A stretch of 64,000 nt of DNA from the NCBI GenBank assembly GCA_947493945.1, contig CANLSR010000006.1, positions 1 through 64,000 on the forward strand. The letters are read 5' to 3'. Both the position numbers and the translations under genes were made by a program. This document shows positions 36,700-45,092 of this stretch, piece after piece (the stretch's first letter is position 1; every line of letters begins with the position of its first letter). The notes under the pieces are model-generated. The model did not search any database. It was given only the letters and a program-made list of their open reading frames with translations, and was not told the DNA's origin. Source of the DNA: an uncultured bacterium. Its GTDB lineage: Bacteria; Bacteroidota; Rhodothermia; Rhodothermales; Rubricoccaceae.

Positions 36700-37194
36700 A
36701 TGTCTCGCTCGTCCCAGCCCTCTAAGTCTCCTGCCTACGTCGAGGCCATGATCCGCGAAGCCGTGGTCCACGTCGAGGCCTGCATCCGGACGCCGCTCGC
36801 CGACCTCGGCTACACCGGGCCGGCCTCCGGCCTCGACCTCACCGACGGACAGCACGACTTTCTGGCGGGCTACATCTGGGGCGGCCTGGAGCGCCTGCTG
36901 GAGATGGGCGAGCTGACGTCCGAGAGCGACCTGGAGCGCGCCGCCAACCGCCTCTACGCCCGGCTGATCGGGCCGTTCGACCGCGACCTCCGGTCGTGGC
37001 ACACCTGGGTGGTGCGCGAGGGGCTCCAGCACATGCAGCGGCCCCACGCGCTCCTGGGCTACTGCGCCGGCCGCGGCGACGTGCTGGAGCGGATGCGGGC
37101 GCAGGAGTTCCGCGCCGCCCTCGGCCCGGCGCTCGCCAACCTGACCGGCACCGACCTGGGGCCGGAGGACACCGACGTGATGCTCAACCGCTAG
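36700..37194 (+). CDS. Hypothetical helical protein (164 aa)
   Basis: 164 residues from ATG 36700; an in-frame GTG-type start upstream gives only a basic, unlikely N-terminus. It is predicted largely alpha-helical and soluble (AMIREAVVHVEACIRTPLADLGY, DFLAGYIWGGLERLLEMGEL, SDLERAANRLYARLIGPF). There is no signal peptide and no motif I recognise. Codon use is like its neighbours, which supports coding. Nothing nearby suggests a function. Confidence 0.62.
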   Translation: MSRSSQPSKSPAYVEAMIREAVVHVEACIRTPLADLGYTGPASGLDLTDGQHDFLAGYIWGGLERLLEMGELTSESDLERAANRLYARLIGPFDRDLRSWHTWVVREGLQHMQRPHALLGYCAGRGDVLERMRAQEFRAALGPALANLTGTDLGPEDTDVMLNR

Positions 37195-37256
37195 CGCCGC
37201 CCTCGACGAGTTCCGGCGGCCGGCCGGGCCCGGGGCGGCACGCGCGCCCATCCCGC

Positions 37257-37273
37257 CCGCCAGTCGCTGGCGG
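37257..37273. repeat. CCGCCAG/CTGGCGG hairpin before pabB
   Basis: CCGCCAG (37257-37263) and CTGGCGG (37267-37273) form a 7-bp stem with a 3-nt loop. The order of the two half-copies is reversed relative to most 3'-end hairpins in this window. Confidence 0.45.
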
Positions 37274-37340
37274 CGCACGCCGGCGCGGGGTCCGGATCGG
37301 AGGCGCGGCGGCGGCGTACCGGGCGCTCTGCCCCGCGCCC

Positions 37341-38525
37341 GTGCTCGCTGCCGCCCTCCGCCGTCCCGGCACCGTCCTGCTCGACGGCCCGCGCCTCGAC
37401 CCCGACTCCGGGCGCCGGGGCGCGCTGTTGTTTACCGAGCCGGCCCAGACGCTCCGGGCCGACGGCTACGCGGAGGTCGGCCCGCTGCTGGCGGCGCTCG
37501 ACGCGGCGCTGGCGGCCGGCCGCCACGTGGCCGGGTTCCTGAGCTACGAGGCCGGCTACGCGCTGGAACCGGGCGTTTTCCCGGACCCGCCCGCCCCCAG
37601 CTCGGGCGTGCCGCTGGGCTGGTTCGGCGTCTACGACGCGCCCGCCGAGGTGCCCCCGGCAGCGGTCGAGGCGGCGCTGCCGTCCGGCCCCGTCCGTGTG
37701 GGGGCGCCCCGGCTGGCGGTGTCCGAGGGCGAGTACCTCCGGTCGGTGGCCCGCGTCCGCGCCCACATCCGGGCCGGCGACGTGTACCAAGTCAACCGCA
37801 CGGCCGCCTTGAGGGCCTCGACCGACGCCGACGCGCTGGCGCTCTGGGCCGCGCTCCGCCGCCGCCAGCGGGTCGCCTACGGCGCCTTCGTCCGGCTGGG
37901 CGGCCTCGCGGTGGCCTCGGTCTCGCCCGAGCTGTTCTTCCGCGTCGACGGCGGCACCGTGAGGGCGCGGCCCATGAAGGGGACGACCGGCCGGGGCGAC
38001 ACGGCGGCCCACGACGACGCGCTGGCGGACGCGCTCCGCGCCAGCCCCAAGGACCGGGCCGAGAACCTGATGATCGTGGACCTGCTGCGCAACGACCTCG
38101 CACGCGTCGCCCGGCCGGGCTCGGTGCGCGTGCCGGCGCTGTTCGAGACCGAGCGGTACCAGACCGTGACCCAGATGACCTCGACCGTGACCGCCGAGCT
38201 CCGCCCCGGCGTGGGGCTGGCGGAGACGGTGCGCGCGCTGTTCCCGTGCGGCTCGGTGACGGGCGCGCCCAAGCTCCGCGCCATGTCGGTGATCCGCGGG
38301 GTCGAGGCCGAGGCCCGGGGCGTCTACTGCGGCGCCATCGGCTCGGCGTCGCCGGGGGCGGGCGGCTTCCAGGCCGCGTTCAGCGTGCCCATCCGAACGG
38401 CCGTCGTGCGCGGGGCGGAGGTCCGCTACGACGTGGGCAGCGGGATCGTCTGGGACAGCGTCCCGGAGGCCGAGTACGCCGAGTGCCTGCTCAAAGCGCG
38501 CGTGCTGACCGACCTGGCCCAGTGA
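37341..38525 (+). CDS. pabB: Aminodeoxychorismate synthase component I (PabB)
   Basis: 394 residues from GTG 37341, a start I chose because VLAAALRRPGTVLLDGPR begins the homologous region. The chorismate-binding domain is complete: AGDVYQVNRTAAL, RARPMKGTTGRG, ENLMIVDLLRNDL, FPCGSVTGAPKLRAM and a final YDVGSGIVWDS. The PMKGT pattern favours PabB over TrpE. With a glutaminase it makes 4-amino-4-deoxychorismate for folate. The stop overlaps the pabC start (GTGA), so the two are coupled. No pabA is present in the window. Confidence 0.9.
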   Translation: MLAAALRRPGTVLLDGPRLDPDSGRRGALLFTEPAQTLRADGYAEVGPLLAALDAALAAGRHVAGFLSYEAGYALEPGVFPDPPAPSSGVPLGWFGVYDAPAEVPPAAVEAALPSGPVRVGAPRLAVSEGEYLRSVARVRAHIRAGDVYQVNRTAALRASTDADALALWAALRRRQRVAYGAFVRLGGLAVASVSPELFFRVDGGTVRARPMKGTTGRGDTAAHDDALADALRASPKDRAENLMIVDLLRNDLARVARPGSVRVPALFETERYQTVTQMTSTVTAELRPGVGLAETVRALFPCGSVTGAPKLRAMSVIRGVEAEARGVYCGAIGSASPGAGGFQAAFSVPIRTAVVRGAEVRYDVGSGIVWDSVPEAEYAECLLKARVLTDLAQ

Positions 38526-39139
38526 CGCCGCGCCTGCTCGAGACCATGCGCGCCGACGGCGGCCGGGTCGCGCTCCTCGACCGCCACCTCGCCCGGCTGG
38601 CGGCCGCCGCCGCCGCGCTGGGCTATGGCCTCGACGCCGACGCCGTCCGCCAGCGGGTCGAGCGCGCGGCGGCGGGCGCCGGGGCCCGGGGCGTCCGCCT
38701 GACGGTCGGCGTCGGGGGCGACGCGGAGGTCGGCACGTGGGCGGTGGCCGACGAGCCGATGCGGTCGGCCTGGGTCGACCCGGAGCCGTTGGCGGAGGCG
38801 GGCACGCCGCTGTGCGTCTACAAGACGACTGACCGCGACCACTACCGCCGCCGCTGGGACCGGGCCCGCGGCCACGGCGCCGACGAGGCGATCCTGGTCA
38901 ACGCCCAAGGCCTCGTCACCGAGGGCACGCGGACCAACGTCTGGGCCGAGGTCGACGGCCGGCTGTGGACGCCGCCGCTCGCGGCCGGCGGGCTCCCGGG
39001 CGTCTACCGCGCCCACGTCCTCGCGACGACTCCCGAGGCGGGCGAACGGCTGCTCACTCCCGCCGACCTCCGCCGTGCCCGCGCGGTGTTCCTGTCCAAC
39101 GCCCTCCGCGGCTGGATGCCGGTCCGGCTCGTCGGCTAG
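38522..39139 (+). CDS. pabC: 4-amino-4-deoxychorismate lyase-like class IV aminotransferase (PabC)
   Basis: 205 residues from GTG 38522. It is a fold-type IV PLP enzyme, shorter than the usual 260-290 residues because the N-terminal domain is compact. The PLP-binding Lys lies in VYKTTDRDHYRRRW and the Glu pair in GHGADEAILVNAQGLVTEGTRTNVW. PLAAGGLPGVYR and the end ALRGWMPVRL fit ADC lyase or branched-chain aminotransferase-like members. Coupling to pabB argues for release of pyruvate and p-aminobenzoate from aminodeoxychorismate. Confidence 0.87.
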   Translation: MTPRLLETMRADGGRVALLDRHLARLAAAAAALGYGLDADAVRQRVERAAAGAGARGVRLTVGVGGDAEVGTWAVADEPMRSAWVDPEPLAEAGTPLCVYKTTDRDHYRRRWDRARGHGADEAILVNAQGLVTEGTRTNVWAEVDGRLWTPPLAAGGLPGVYRAHVLATTPEAGERLLTPADLRRARAVFLSNALRGWMPVRLVG

Positions 39140-39150
39140 CGAGTCGCCGG

Positions 39151-39177
39151 CCGCTGGCGCTCGCCCTCCGCCAGCGG
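39151..39177 (+). terminator. 9-bp hairpin after pabC
   Basis: CCGCTGGCG (39151-39159) pairs with CGCCAGCGG (39169-39177) with a 9-nt loop, 12 nt after the pabC stop. Paired repeat copy. Confidence 0.55.
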
Positions 39178-39243
39178 GGTGGGCGCTGGACCCTCCGGGC
39201 CGGTTCGGGGTACAGGAGCCTCCCCTCCATCCGACCCCGACCG

Positions 39244-39843
39244 ATGAACAGCATCCTCGACCTCCTCGCCGACCGGATCGGCGGCGACAACATGGGCCAG
39301 ATCGCCAGCGCCATTGGCGCCCAGCCCCAGCAGACCCAGACGGCCGTCTCAGCGGCGCTGCCGGCGCTCTTGACCGCGCTCAACCGCCAGACCAACACCG
39401 CTGCCGGCGCCCAGGGCCTGTCCCAGGCGCTCGACCGCGACCACGACGGGTCGCTGCTGGACCAGCTGGGCGGGTTCCTGGGTGGCCAGGTCCGGGGCAA
39501 GCAGGCCGACGGCGGCGGGATCCTGGGCCACGTGTTGGGCGGCCAGCAGCGCGAGGTCGAGCAGGGCGTCGCTCGGGCCTCGGGCCTGGACATGGGCCAG
39601 GTCGCGCGGCTGCTGCCCATCCTGGCGCCCATCGTGATGGCGGCGCTCGGCAAGCGGAAGCGCCAGTCGGGGCTCGACGGGGCCGGCCTGTCGGGGATCC
39701 TGGGTCAGGACTCCATGCGCGCCCGCCAGGCGGCGCCGTCGGGCGTGCTCGGGGCGCTCTCGGGCTTCCTCGACCGAGACGGCGACGGGTCCATGCAGGA
39801 CGACCTGATCGCGCAGGCTGGCAAGGCGCTGTTCGGTCGCTAG
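39244..39843 (+). CDS. DUF937-type protein with two acidic DxDxDG-like loops
   Basis: 199 residues from ATG 39244. The first half (LADRIGGDNMGQIASAIGAQ, SAALPALLTALNRQTN) and LARLLPILAPIVMAALGK-like segments fit the DUF937 family, whose best-known relative is the YidB-like group. Two near-identical acidic loops, LDRDHDGSLLDQL and LDRDGDGSMQDDL, resemble EF-hand or dockerin calcium loops at the ends of the domain halves. It is probably cytosolic and its function is unknown. Confidence 0.8.
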   Translation: MNSILDLLADRIGGDNMGQIASAIGAQPQQTQTAVSAALPALLTALNRQTNTAAGAQGLSQALDRDHDGSLLDQLGGFLGGQVRGKQADGGGILGHVLGGQQREVEQGVARASGLDMGQVARLLPILAPIVMAALGKRKRQSGLDGAGLSGILGQDSMRARQAAPSGVLGALSGFLDRDGDGSMQDDLIAQAGKALFGR

Positions 39844-40009
39844 CGGGAACGGGGGCGGTCACGGCTCGCCCCCCGACAGGCGGACTCGCCTGACTCGTTG
39901 CCCCGGTGTCAGAGTCGGCGCGGGGAGTTGGAGCGGGCCCCGCTCCCCAAACCGTAGCCCCGACCCCGAACGTGACCTCCTGGCCTCCGGCCGGCACCCC
40001 CACCCCCGT

Positions 40010-40819
40010 ATGACCGACCCCTACCGCATCCGCCCCGGCGCCACCGTCCGGCTGGCGGAGCGGGCCACCGACGACGACGGCGGCCTGACCAAGGGCGCCG
40101 GCAAAGGCCGGCTGGACGAGAACATCGACCGGCTGCGCGAGCTCCAGGAGCGGCTCTACGCCGAGGGCCAGCGGTCGGTGCTCCTGGTGCTCCAGGCGAT
40201 GGACGCCGGCGGCAAGGACTCCACCATCGAGCACGTGGTGGGGCCGCTCAACCCCCAGGGCGTGCGCGTGGCCAGCTTCAAGAAGCCGACCACCAAGGAG
40301 CTGGAGCACGACTTTCTGTGGCGGGTCCACCAGAAGGCGCCCAACCAGGGCATGATCCGAGTGTTCAACCGCTCGCACTACGAGGACGTGCTCATCGTCA
40401 AGGTGCACGGCTGGGCGCCGCCGGACGTGATCGGGCGCCGCTACGGGCACATCCGCCACTTCGAGGAGCTGCTGGCCGACGCCGGGACGGCCGTCGTCAA
40501 GGTCATGCTCCACATCTCGAAGGACTACCAGCTCGAGCGCTTCCGGCGCCGGCTGGAGCGGCCCGACAAGCACTGGAAGTTCAACCCCGAGGACCTGGAG
40601 GAACGCGAGCTCTGGGCCGACTACGAGCGCGCGTTCGAGGTCGCGCTCGAGGAGACCAGCACCGAGGCCGCGCCTTGGTTCGTGGTGCCCGCCGAGACGC
40701 GCTGGTACCGGAACCTGGTGGTGAGCCAGATCCTGCTCGACACGCTGGAGGCGATGGACCCCCAGTACCCCCCGCCCGCGTTCGACCCGGCCGACTACCC
40801 GCCGGGCTCCATCTCCTAG
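40010..40819 (+). CDS. ppk2: Polyphosphate kinase 2
   Basis: 269 residues, a single PPK2 domain. The Walker A-like loop MDAGGKDSTIEHV (about residue 64), the conserved FKKPTTKELEHDFLWRVHQ, the lid arginine in IRVFNRSHYEDVL, and LHISKDYQLERFRRRLERPDKHWKF are all present. The enzyme transfers phosphate between polyphosphate and nucleoside mono- or diphosphates. The single-domain form with this N-terminus resembles PPK2 class III (AMP/ADP users), but class assignment from sequence by eye is tentative. Confidence 0.92.
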   Translation: MTDPYRIRPGATVRLAERATDDDGGLTKGAGKGRLDENIDRLRELQERLYAEGQRSVLLVLQAMDAGGKDSTIEHVVGPLNPQGVRVASFKKPTTKELEHDFLWRVHQKAPNQGMIRVFNRSHYEDVLIVKVHGWAPPDVIGRRYGHIRHFEELLADAGTAVVKVMLHISKDYQLERFRRRLERPDKHWKFNPEDLEERELWADYERAFEVALEETSTEAAPWFVVPAETRWYRNLVVSQILLDTLEAMDPQYPPPAFDPADYPPGSIS

Positions 40820-40840
40820 GCCGCCGCCTCGCGCCCGCCG

Positions 40841-40865
40841 CGCTGGCGGACGGGCTCCGCCAGCG
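40841..40865 (+). terminator. 10-bp hairpin after ppk2
   Basis: CGCTGGCGGA (40841-40850) pairs perfectly with TCCGCCAGCG (40856-40865) with a 5-nt loop. Paired repeat copy. Confidence 0.6.
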
Positions 40866-40921
40866 GGGACGACTGCACGGGATGTTCGACGCGCCCCGGG
40901 CAGACGGCGCGGCGCGTCCGG

Positions 40922-40929
40922 TACCTTGT
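40922..40929 (+). promoter_or_regulatory. Candidate -7 element of the PfkB kinase gene
   Basis: TACCTTGT, ending 19 nt upstream of the ATG at 40949. The surrounding GGTACC occurs twice 14 bp apart. Confidence 0.5.
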
Positions 40930-40948
40930 TCGGTACCCTCTGCACGCC

Positions 40949-41875
40949 ATGAGCATCCTCGTCGTCGGCACCGTCGCGTTCGACACCGTCGAAACCCCGT
41001 TCGGCCGCGCCGAGCGGATCTTGGGCGGCTCCGCCACCTACGCCTCGCTGGCGGCCCGCGTCGTCGGCGCACCGGTGATGCTCAACGCCGTCGTCGGTGG
41101 CGACTTCCCCGACGCCCACGTCCAGGCGCTGCGCTCGCGCGGGGTCGACGTCGAGGGGCTGGTGCGCGACGCCGGCGGCGAGACGTTCTTCTGGGCCGGG
41201 CGCTACCACTACGACCTGGGCACGCGCGACACGCTGGCGACGCACCTCAACGTGCTGGCCACCTTCGAGCCCGACCTGCCGGCGTCCTACCGCCGGCCCG
41301 AGATCGTGTGCCTGGGCAACCTCGACCCGGCCGTCCAGGCGTCGGTGATCGACCAGGCGTCGGGGGGCGCGCCGCTGGTGATCGCCGACACGATGAATTT
41401 CTGGATCGACAGCACGCCCGACGCGCTCCGCGAGACGCTGGCCCGCGTCGACGTGCTGGTGGTCAACGACGAGGAGGCCCGCCAGCTGTCCGGCGAGTCC
41501 AACCTGGTCCGCGCCGCCCGCGCCGTCCGCGCGATGGGGCCCGAGACGGTGGTCATCAAAAAGGGCGAGCACGGCGCGCTGCTGTTCTGCGGCGACGCCG
41601 TGTTCTCGGCGCCGGCCTACCCGCTGGAAGACGTCGTGGACCCGACCGGCGCCGGCGACACGTTCCTGGGCGGCTTCGCCGGCCACCTGTCGCGGTGCGG
41701 CGCGCGCGACCCGGAGACGATGCGCCAGGCCGTGGTGGTCGGCAGCGCGCTGGCGTCGTTCGTGGTCGAGGCGTTCGGGCCGGAGCGCCTGCTCGACGTG
41801 CGGCCAGAGGACCTGGACGCGCGCGTCGAGGCCTTCCGCCGGCTCTCGGCGGTGCCCCAGATCCTCCCGGTCTAG
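40949..41875 (+). CDS. PfkB-family carbohydrate/nucleoside kinase
   Basis: 308 residues, ribokinase fold. The N-terminal di-Gly motif is LGGSATYAS. The C-terminal signature DPTGAGDTFLGGFAGHL contains the catalytic Asp and anion hole. VIKKGEHGALLF binds ATP. It phosphorylates a sugar or nucleoside that cannot be specified, and the family often contains adenosine or ribokinase-like members in this position. It lies downstream of ppk2 in the same direction but behind its own promoter-like box. Confidence 0.9.
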   Translation: MSILVVGTVAFDTVETPFGRAERILGGSATYASLAARVVGAPVMLNAVVGGDFPDAHVQALRSRGVDVEGLVRDAGGETFFWAGRYHYDLGTRDTLATHLNVLATFEPDLPASYRRPEIVCLGNLDPAVQASVIDQASGGAPLVIADTMNFWIDSTPDALRETLARVDVLVVNDEEARQLSGESNLVRAARAVRAMGPETVVIKKGEHGALLFCGDAVFSAPAYPLEDVVDPTGAGDTFLGGFAGHLSRCGARDPETMRQAVVVGSALASFVVEAFGPERLLDVRPEDLDARVEAFRRLSAVPQILPV

Positions 41876-41914
41876 AGCGCCGGCCGGCGGGCCGCGGGTC
41901 CAGGCGCTGGCCGG

Positions 41915-43660
41915 CTAGGCGCCGGCCTGGCCCACGAACCGGTTGAACAGGGCGGCCTGCGCCTCGAACACCCACTGGTTCATGATCGCCTCCTCGGAGA
42001 CCTGGACCTGCGTGGCGATCTGCCGCGCGCGCGTCGGGTTCCACTGGGCGATCTCCTCCAGCGAGGTCACGCCCTGGGCGTAGAGGCGGCGCTGGACGTC
42101 GCCGTCGATGGAGCGGATCACGGTCAGGTCGTCGGCGTCCTCGGGGACTGCGGGCGGCGCCTCTCCCTCGGCGGGCGACCAGGCCGGCGCTTCGTGGGTG
42201 CCCGCTGCGTGTTCTGGAGCGGTGGGCGGCTGGTCTCCCGGGATCTCCAAAACGGGCGGCGGGCCAAACGGGCCCGGCGCCGACGGCCGGTCGGGGCGGG
42301 CGATCCAAGGCGCGTCGCCGGGCGACCCTTGGGAGGGGCCGTCCGCGGCCGGCTCGGCGCGGCCCTCGAACGTGGAGGCCCAGGACGCTCGGCCGCCGAA
42401 CGACAGGTCGTCGAACGAGACCTCCTCGAACGAGACGTCTTCAAAGAGGGACGGGGCCGGCGTGGCTGCGGGCTCCTCGGCCGCCGGCTCCGCCAGCGGG
42501 GCGGGCGCCGAGCTGGCGGGCTCCGTCTGCGAGTCGAGGGCGGGGGCCTCGAACGGCGGGAGCTCCGGCTGGTCGCGCTCGGCTGGAGGCCCGCCCGCGC
42601 GAGGCGCTTCGGAAGGCGGGGCCTCCGAGACGAGCTCCGCGGGCGAGAAGGCCTTAAAGGCGGGGGCGTAGTCCTCCGAGAGCGCGTCGTCGGCCGACGG
42701 GCCCTCTTGGGCGACGTCGCCGGGCGCGGCAGCGTCGGGCATCTCGTCACCGGAGGGGAGCTCGTCGGGCGACGGGCCGCTGGCGGCGGGCGCGGGGGGA
42801 GCGTCGACGGTCTCTGGATCCTCAGGGTGCCATCCAGCGGGCGGAGCCTCTTCCTCGGAATCGCCCGGCCCGGTCGCGTCGGGCGCCTCGGCACCCGGCT
42901 CGCCTTGGCCTGGCACGGCGTGTGCCTCGGCGTCGTTCGGCTCGGCCGGGTCTTGCGCACCGGGCGCGTCGGCGGCGGCGAGCGACGGGGCGTGGTCCGT
43001 CGGGGCGGAGTCGCCGGAGGGGGCCTGCGCGAACGGGTCCAGGGACGGGCTCGGCCCGCCCAGAACGAGGTCGAAGGCGCGGGGGGCAGGGCCGGACTCC
43101 TCGGTACGCGGCTGAAACTCGGACGTCACGGCGACCTCTGGCGCGTCGGGCTCGGCCGGGCGCGCCGGCTCGGGCGGCTCAGGCACGAGCTGCAGCCCGT
43201 CGGCGGGCGCCTCGGACCAGACCTCGGCCGTGCTGGGCGGAGCGTCCGGGAGGGCGGGCGGAAGCGCGAGGGGCCGGCCGGCCGGCGGGAGCGCGACGGC
43301 CGACTGGAGGGACCCGAGCTGGCTGCGGATCTCCTCCATCTCGGCGTCCCGCCGGCGGACCTCGTGGCGGAGCTCGTTCTGCAACCCGTCGACGTGCGAG
43401 CGCTGCGAGTCGACCGACTGGCGGACGCTGTCGAGCTTCTGGGCCAGCAGCTGGCGTTGGGTCTCGCCCTGGAGCCGCTGCTCGGCCATCGACTGCTCGA
43501 TCTGGCGGCCGATGGCCTGGACCTCCTGGGCGACCGACGGCGAGGCCGCGGGCCCCGGCTCAAGTCGCTCGCGGGCGCGGGCACGCAGGAACAAGAGGCC
43601 AAACCCGCCGACGACGAGGGAGCCGACGAGGATCGCGGAGAGGAGGGGGAGGTACTGCAT
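41915..43660 (-). CDS. Membrane-anchored coiled-coil protein with C-terminal helix-hairpin-helix domain
   Basis: 581 residues. One N-terminal transmembrane helix (LSAILVGSLVVGGFGLLFL) is followed by a coiled coil (about 45-110, rich in Gln/Glu/Arg). A 370-residue acidic Pro/Ala/Glu/Ser-rich disordered region follows. The last 70 residues, DDLTVIRSIDGDVQRRLYAQGVTSLEEIAQWNPTRA, form an HhH domain like those annotated as flap-endonuclease-like 5' DNA nuclease modules. It may tether DNA or a DNA-binding partner to the membrane. The upstream gene (43665) ends 4 nt before it, so they are in an operon. Confidence 0.75.
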   Translation of the reverse strand: MQYLPLLSAILVGSLVVGGFGLLFLRARARERLEPGPAASPSVAQEVQAIGRQIEQSMAEQRLQGETQRQLLAQKLDSVRQSVDSQRSHVDGLQNELRHEVRRRDAEMEEIRSQLGSLQSAVALPPAGRPLALPPALPDAPPSTAEVWSEAPADGLQLVPEPPEPARPAEPDAPEVAVTSEFQPRTEESGPAPRAFDLVLGGPSPSLDPFAQAPSGDSAPTDHAPSLAAADAPGAQDPAEPNDAEAHAVPGQGEPGAEAPDATGPGDSEEEAPPAGWHPEDPETVDAPPAPAASGPSPDELPSGDEMPDAAAPGDVAQEGPSADDALSEDYAPAFKAFSPAELVSEAPPSEAPRAGGPPAERDQPELPPFEAPALDSQTEPASSAPAPLAEPAAEEPAATPAPSLFEDVSFEEVSFDDLSFGGRASWASTFEGRAEPAADGPSQGSPGDAPWIARPDRPSAPGPFGPPPVLEIPGDQPPTAPEHAAGTHEAPAWSPAEGEAPPAVPEDADDLTVIRSIDGDVQRRLYAQGVTSLEEIAQWNPTRARQIATQVQVSEEAIMNQWVFEAQAALFNRFVGQAGA

Positions 43661-43664
43661 CGGG

Positions 43665-44441
43665 CTACTCAGAGACGAGGGTGAGAGCGTGGGCGCCGGC
43701 GCCGGTGCCGACCTGGAGCTGGCCGGTGGCCGTGGCGTCCTCGAAGAGACGGGCGAGCCGCGCGCCGCGCGCGGCCGCGAGGGCGGGGTCGGGCGCGGTC
43801 ACGGCCACCCGGAACGTGTCGGGGGTCCACGCCAGGCGGCTCGACGTGCGGTACGCGTAGGACCGGAGCGTGGGCTCGAGCTGGGCGCTGCGCGTGCCGA
43901 AGCCGTACTGAACGGCGTCCAGCAGGCGCCCCAACTCGACGTCGAGGGGTTTCCGGTCGGCTTCTTCCAGACGTGTCAGCAGGTCGACGGGGATGGGCAC
44001 GGGGTCGGCGCTGGGGGGCGCCTGGGAGAAGGCGCTCATCGGCCGGGCGGGCGGGCCCAGTGAGGCCACCGCCGGCCCGACCGCCGGCGCCGGATGGGCG
44101 TCGCCGCTAGCTGCCCCGAGCGCCACCGCCAGCGCGAGGCTGAGCAGCGTCAGCCCGCCGGTCAGGGCCACGGCGCGGCTGGACAGGGGCGGGCGCCCCG
44201 GCGCAGCTGGCGGTTCGGCCGGGCGCGTCCGGGGCTCGCCGTCCGTGTCGCCGGGCGGGTCCGCCAGCGGCTCGGCGGCGCCCCGGGATGGCGCCGCTGG
44301 TGGACGGTGCGGGAGCGGCGGGCCGATGCGCCCGGCGCGGGGGAGCTCGATCTCGAACGTCCGGCCCGCACGCCCCGCGTCCGGGCCGGGGCGCTCGGGG
44401 GTCGGGAACGGAACGCGGCCGAGTAGATCGGTAATCGCCAC
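43665..44441 (-). CDS. Single-pass membrane protein of unknown function
   Basis: 258 residues from GTG at 44441; the frame continues upstream into the tandem repeat array but loses protein character there. A Pro/Arg-rich cytoplasmic region (about 1-85) precedes one transmembrane helix (AVALTGGLTLLSLALAVALG), an Ala/Pro linker, and a C-terminal domain (about 150-258). That domain contains VDLLTRLEEADRKPLDVELGRLLDAVQYGFG and ends RLARLFEDATATGQLQVG. I do not recognise the domain. It is cotranscribed with the downstream coiled-coil/HhH protein, suggesting a shared envelope-linked role. Confidence 0.62.
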   Translation of the reverse strand: MAITDLLGRVPFPTPERPGPDAGRAGRTFEIELPRAGRIGPPLPHRPPAAPSRGAAEPLADPPGDTDGEPRTRPAEPPAAPGRPPLSSRAVALTGGLTLLSLALAVALGAASGDAHPAPAVGPAVASLGPPARPMSAFSQAPPSADPVPIPVDLLTRLEEADRKPLDVELGRLLDAVQYGFGTRSAQLEPTLRSYAYRTSSRLAWTPDTFRVAVTAPDPALAAARGARLARLFEDATATGQLQVGTGAGAHALTLVSE

Positions 44442-44551
44442 GGGCGGGGGAGGGGGAGTCGGGGGCGGGGGCGCGTCGAGGCCAGGGGGCGCAACCTCCG
44501 TGCCTGGCCAGCGCGGAGCCGCCCGTCCGGCGCCCGTCCGGCGCCCGGTCT

Positions 44552-44660
44552 GCGCCCTGGCCAGCGGCCACCGCCAGCGCCCTGGCCAGCGGCCACCGCC
44601 AGCGGCCACCGCCAGCGGCCACCGCCAGCGGCCACCGCCAGCGGCCACCGCCAGCGGCAC
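44552..44660. repeat. 13-bp tandem array of the CCGCCAGC repeat
   Basis: GGCCACCGCCAGC is repeated five times in tandem at 44591, 44604, 44617, 44630 and 44643 (period 13), the last copy ending at 44655. It is preceded by two 25-bp units starting near 44554 and 44579 that combine it with GCCCTGGCCAGC. The array lies in the 285-bp divergent gap between the membrane protein gene (-) and folB (+). An 11-bp CGCCCGTCCGG pair precedes it. Confidence 0.9.
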
Positions 44661-44726
44661 GCGCCTTTCGCGGTCCGGGGCGCGGACCGTGCGCATCTTG
44701 GCGCCCCGCCTCCCCCCGCGCCCGTG

Positions 44727-45092
44727 ATGCTCCCCGCCACCGTCCGGCTCGTCAACGCCGTGTTCTACGCCCACCACGGCGTGCTGGAGGAGGAGCACCG
44801 GATCGGGGGCCGCTACGAGGTCGACGTCGCGATGACGCTGGACGTGCGCGGGGCGGCGGAGGCCGACGACCTGACCCAGACCGTCGACTACGAGCGCGTC
44901 TACGCCTTGGTGCGCGAGGTCGTGACCGGCAACTCGTCGTTCCTGATCGAGCGGCTGGGCTGGCGGATCGCCCAGGCCGTGGCCGAGGCGTACCCGACGC
45001 TGGAGGGCGTCGAGGTCCACGTGCGCAAGCCCAACCCGCCCGTCGGCGGGCCGTGCGACCGGGCCGAGGTGGTGGTGCGTTGGGCGCCGTGA
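44727..45092 (+). CDS. folB: Dihydroneopterin aldolase
   Basis: 121 residues, taking ATG 44727 (a GTG is directly upstream in frame). It forms the tunnelling-fold subunit: VFYAHHGVLEEEHRIGGRYEVDVAM at the start, TVDYERVYALVREVV with the active-site Tyr region, LIERLGWRIAQAV with the catalytic-site Glu, and VEVHVRKPNPPVGGPCDRAEV with the conserved Lys. It cleaves dihydroneopterin to 6-hydroxymethyl-dihydropterin. Its TGA overlaps the folK GTG, making a coupled folBK pair. Confidence 0.93.
   Translation: MLPATVRLVNAVFYAHHGVLEEEHRIGGRYEVDVAMTLDVRGAAEADDLTQTVDYERVYALVREVVTGNSSFLIERLGWRIAQAVAEAYPTLEGVEVHVRKPNPPVGGPCDRAEVVVRWAP

Noticed and set aside
39405..39835. Dockerin or true EF-hand protein at 39244
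   Set aside because: Only short DxDxDG loops are present, without the flanking helices and duplication pattern of dockerins; the backbone fits DUF937.
44552..44660. The tandem array as a CRISPR
   Set aside because: 13-bp period with no unique spacers and no cas genes; it is a simple tandem repeat.
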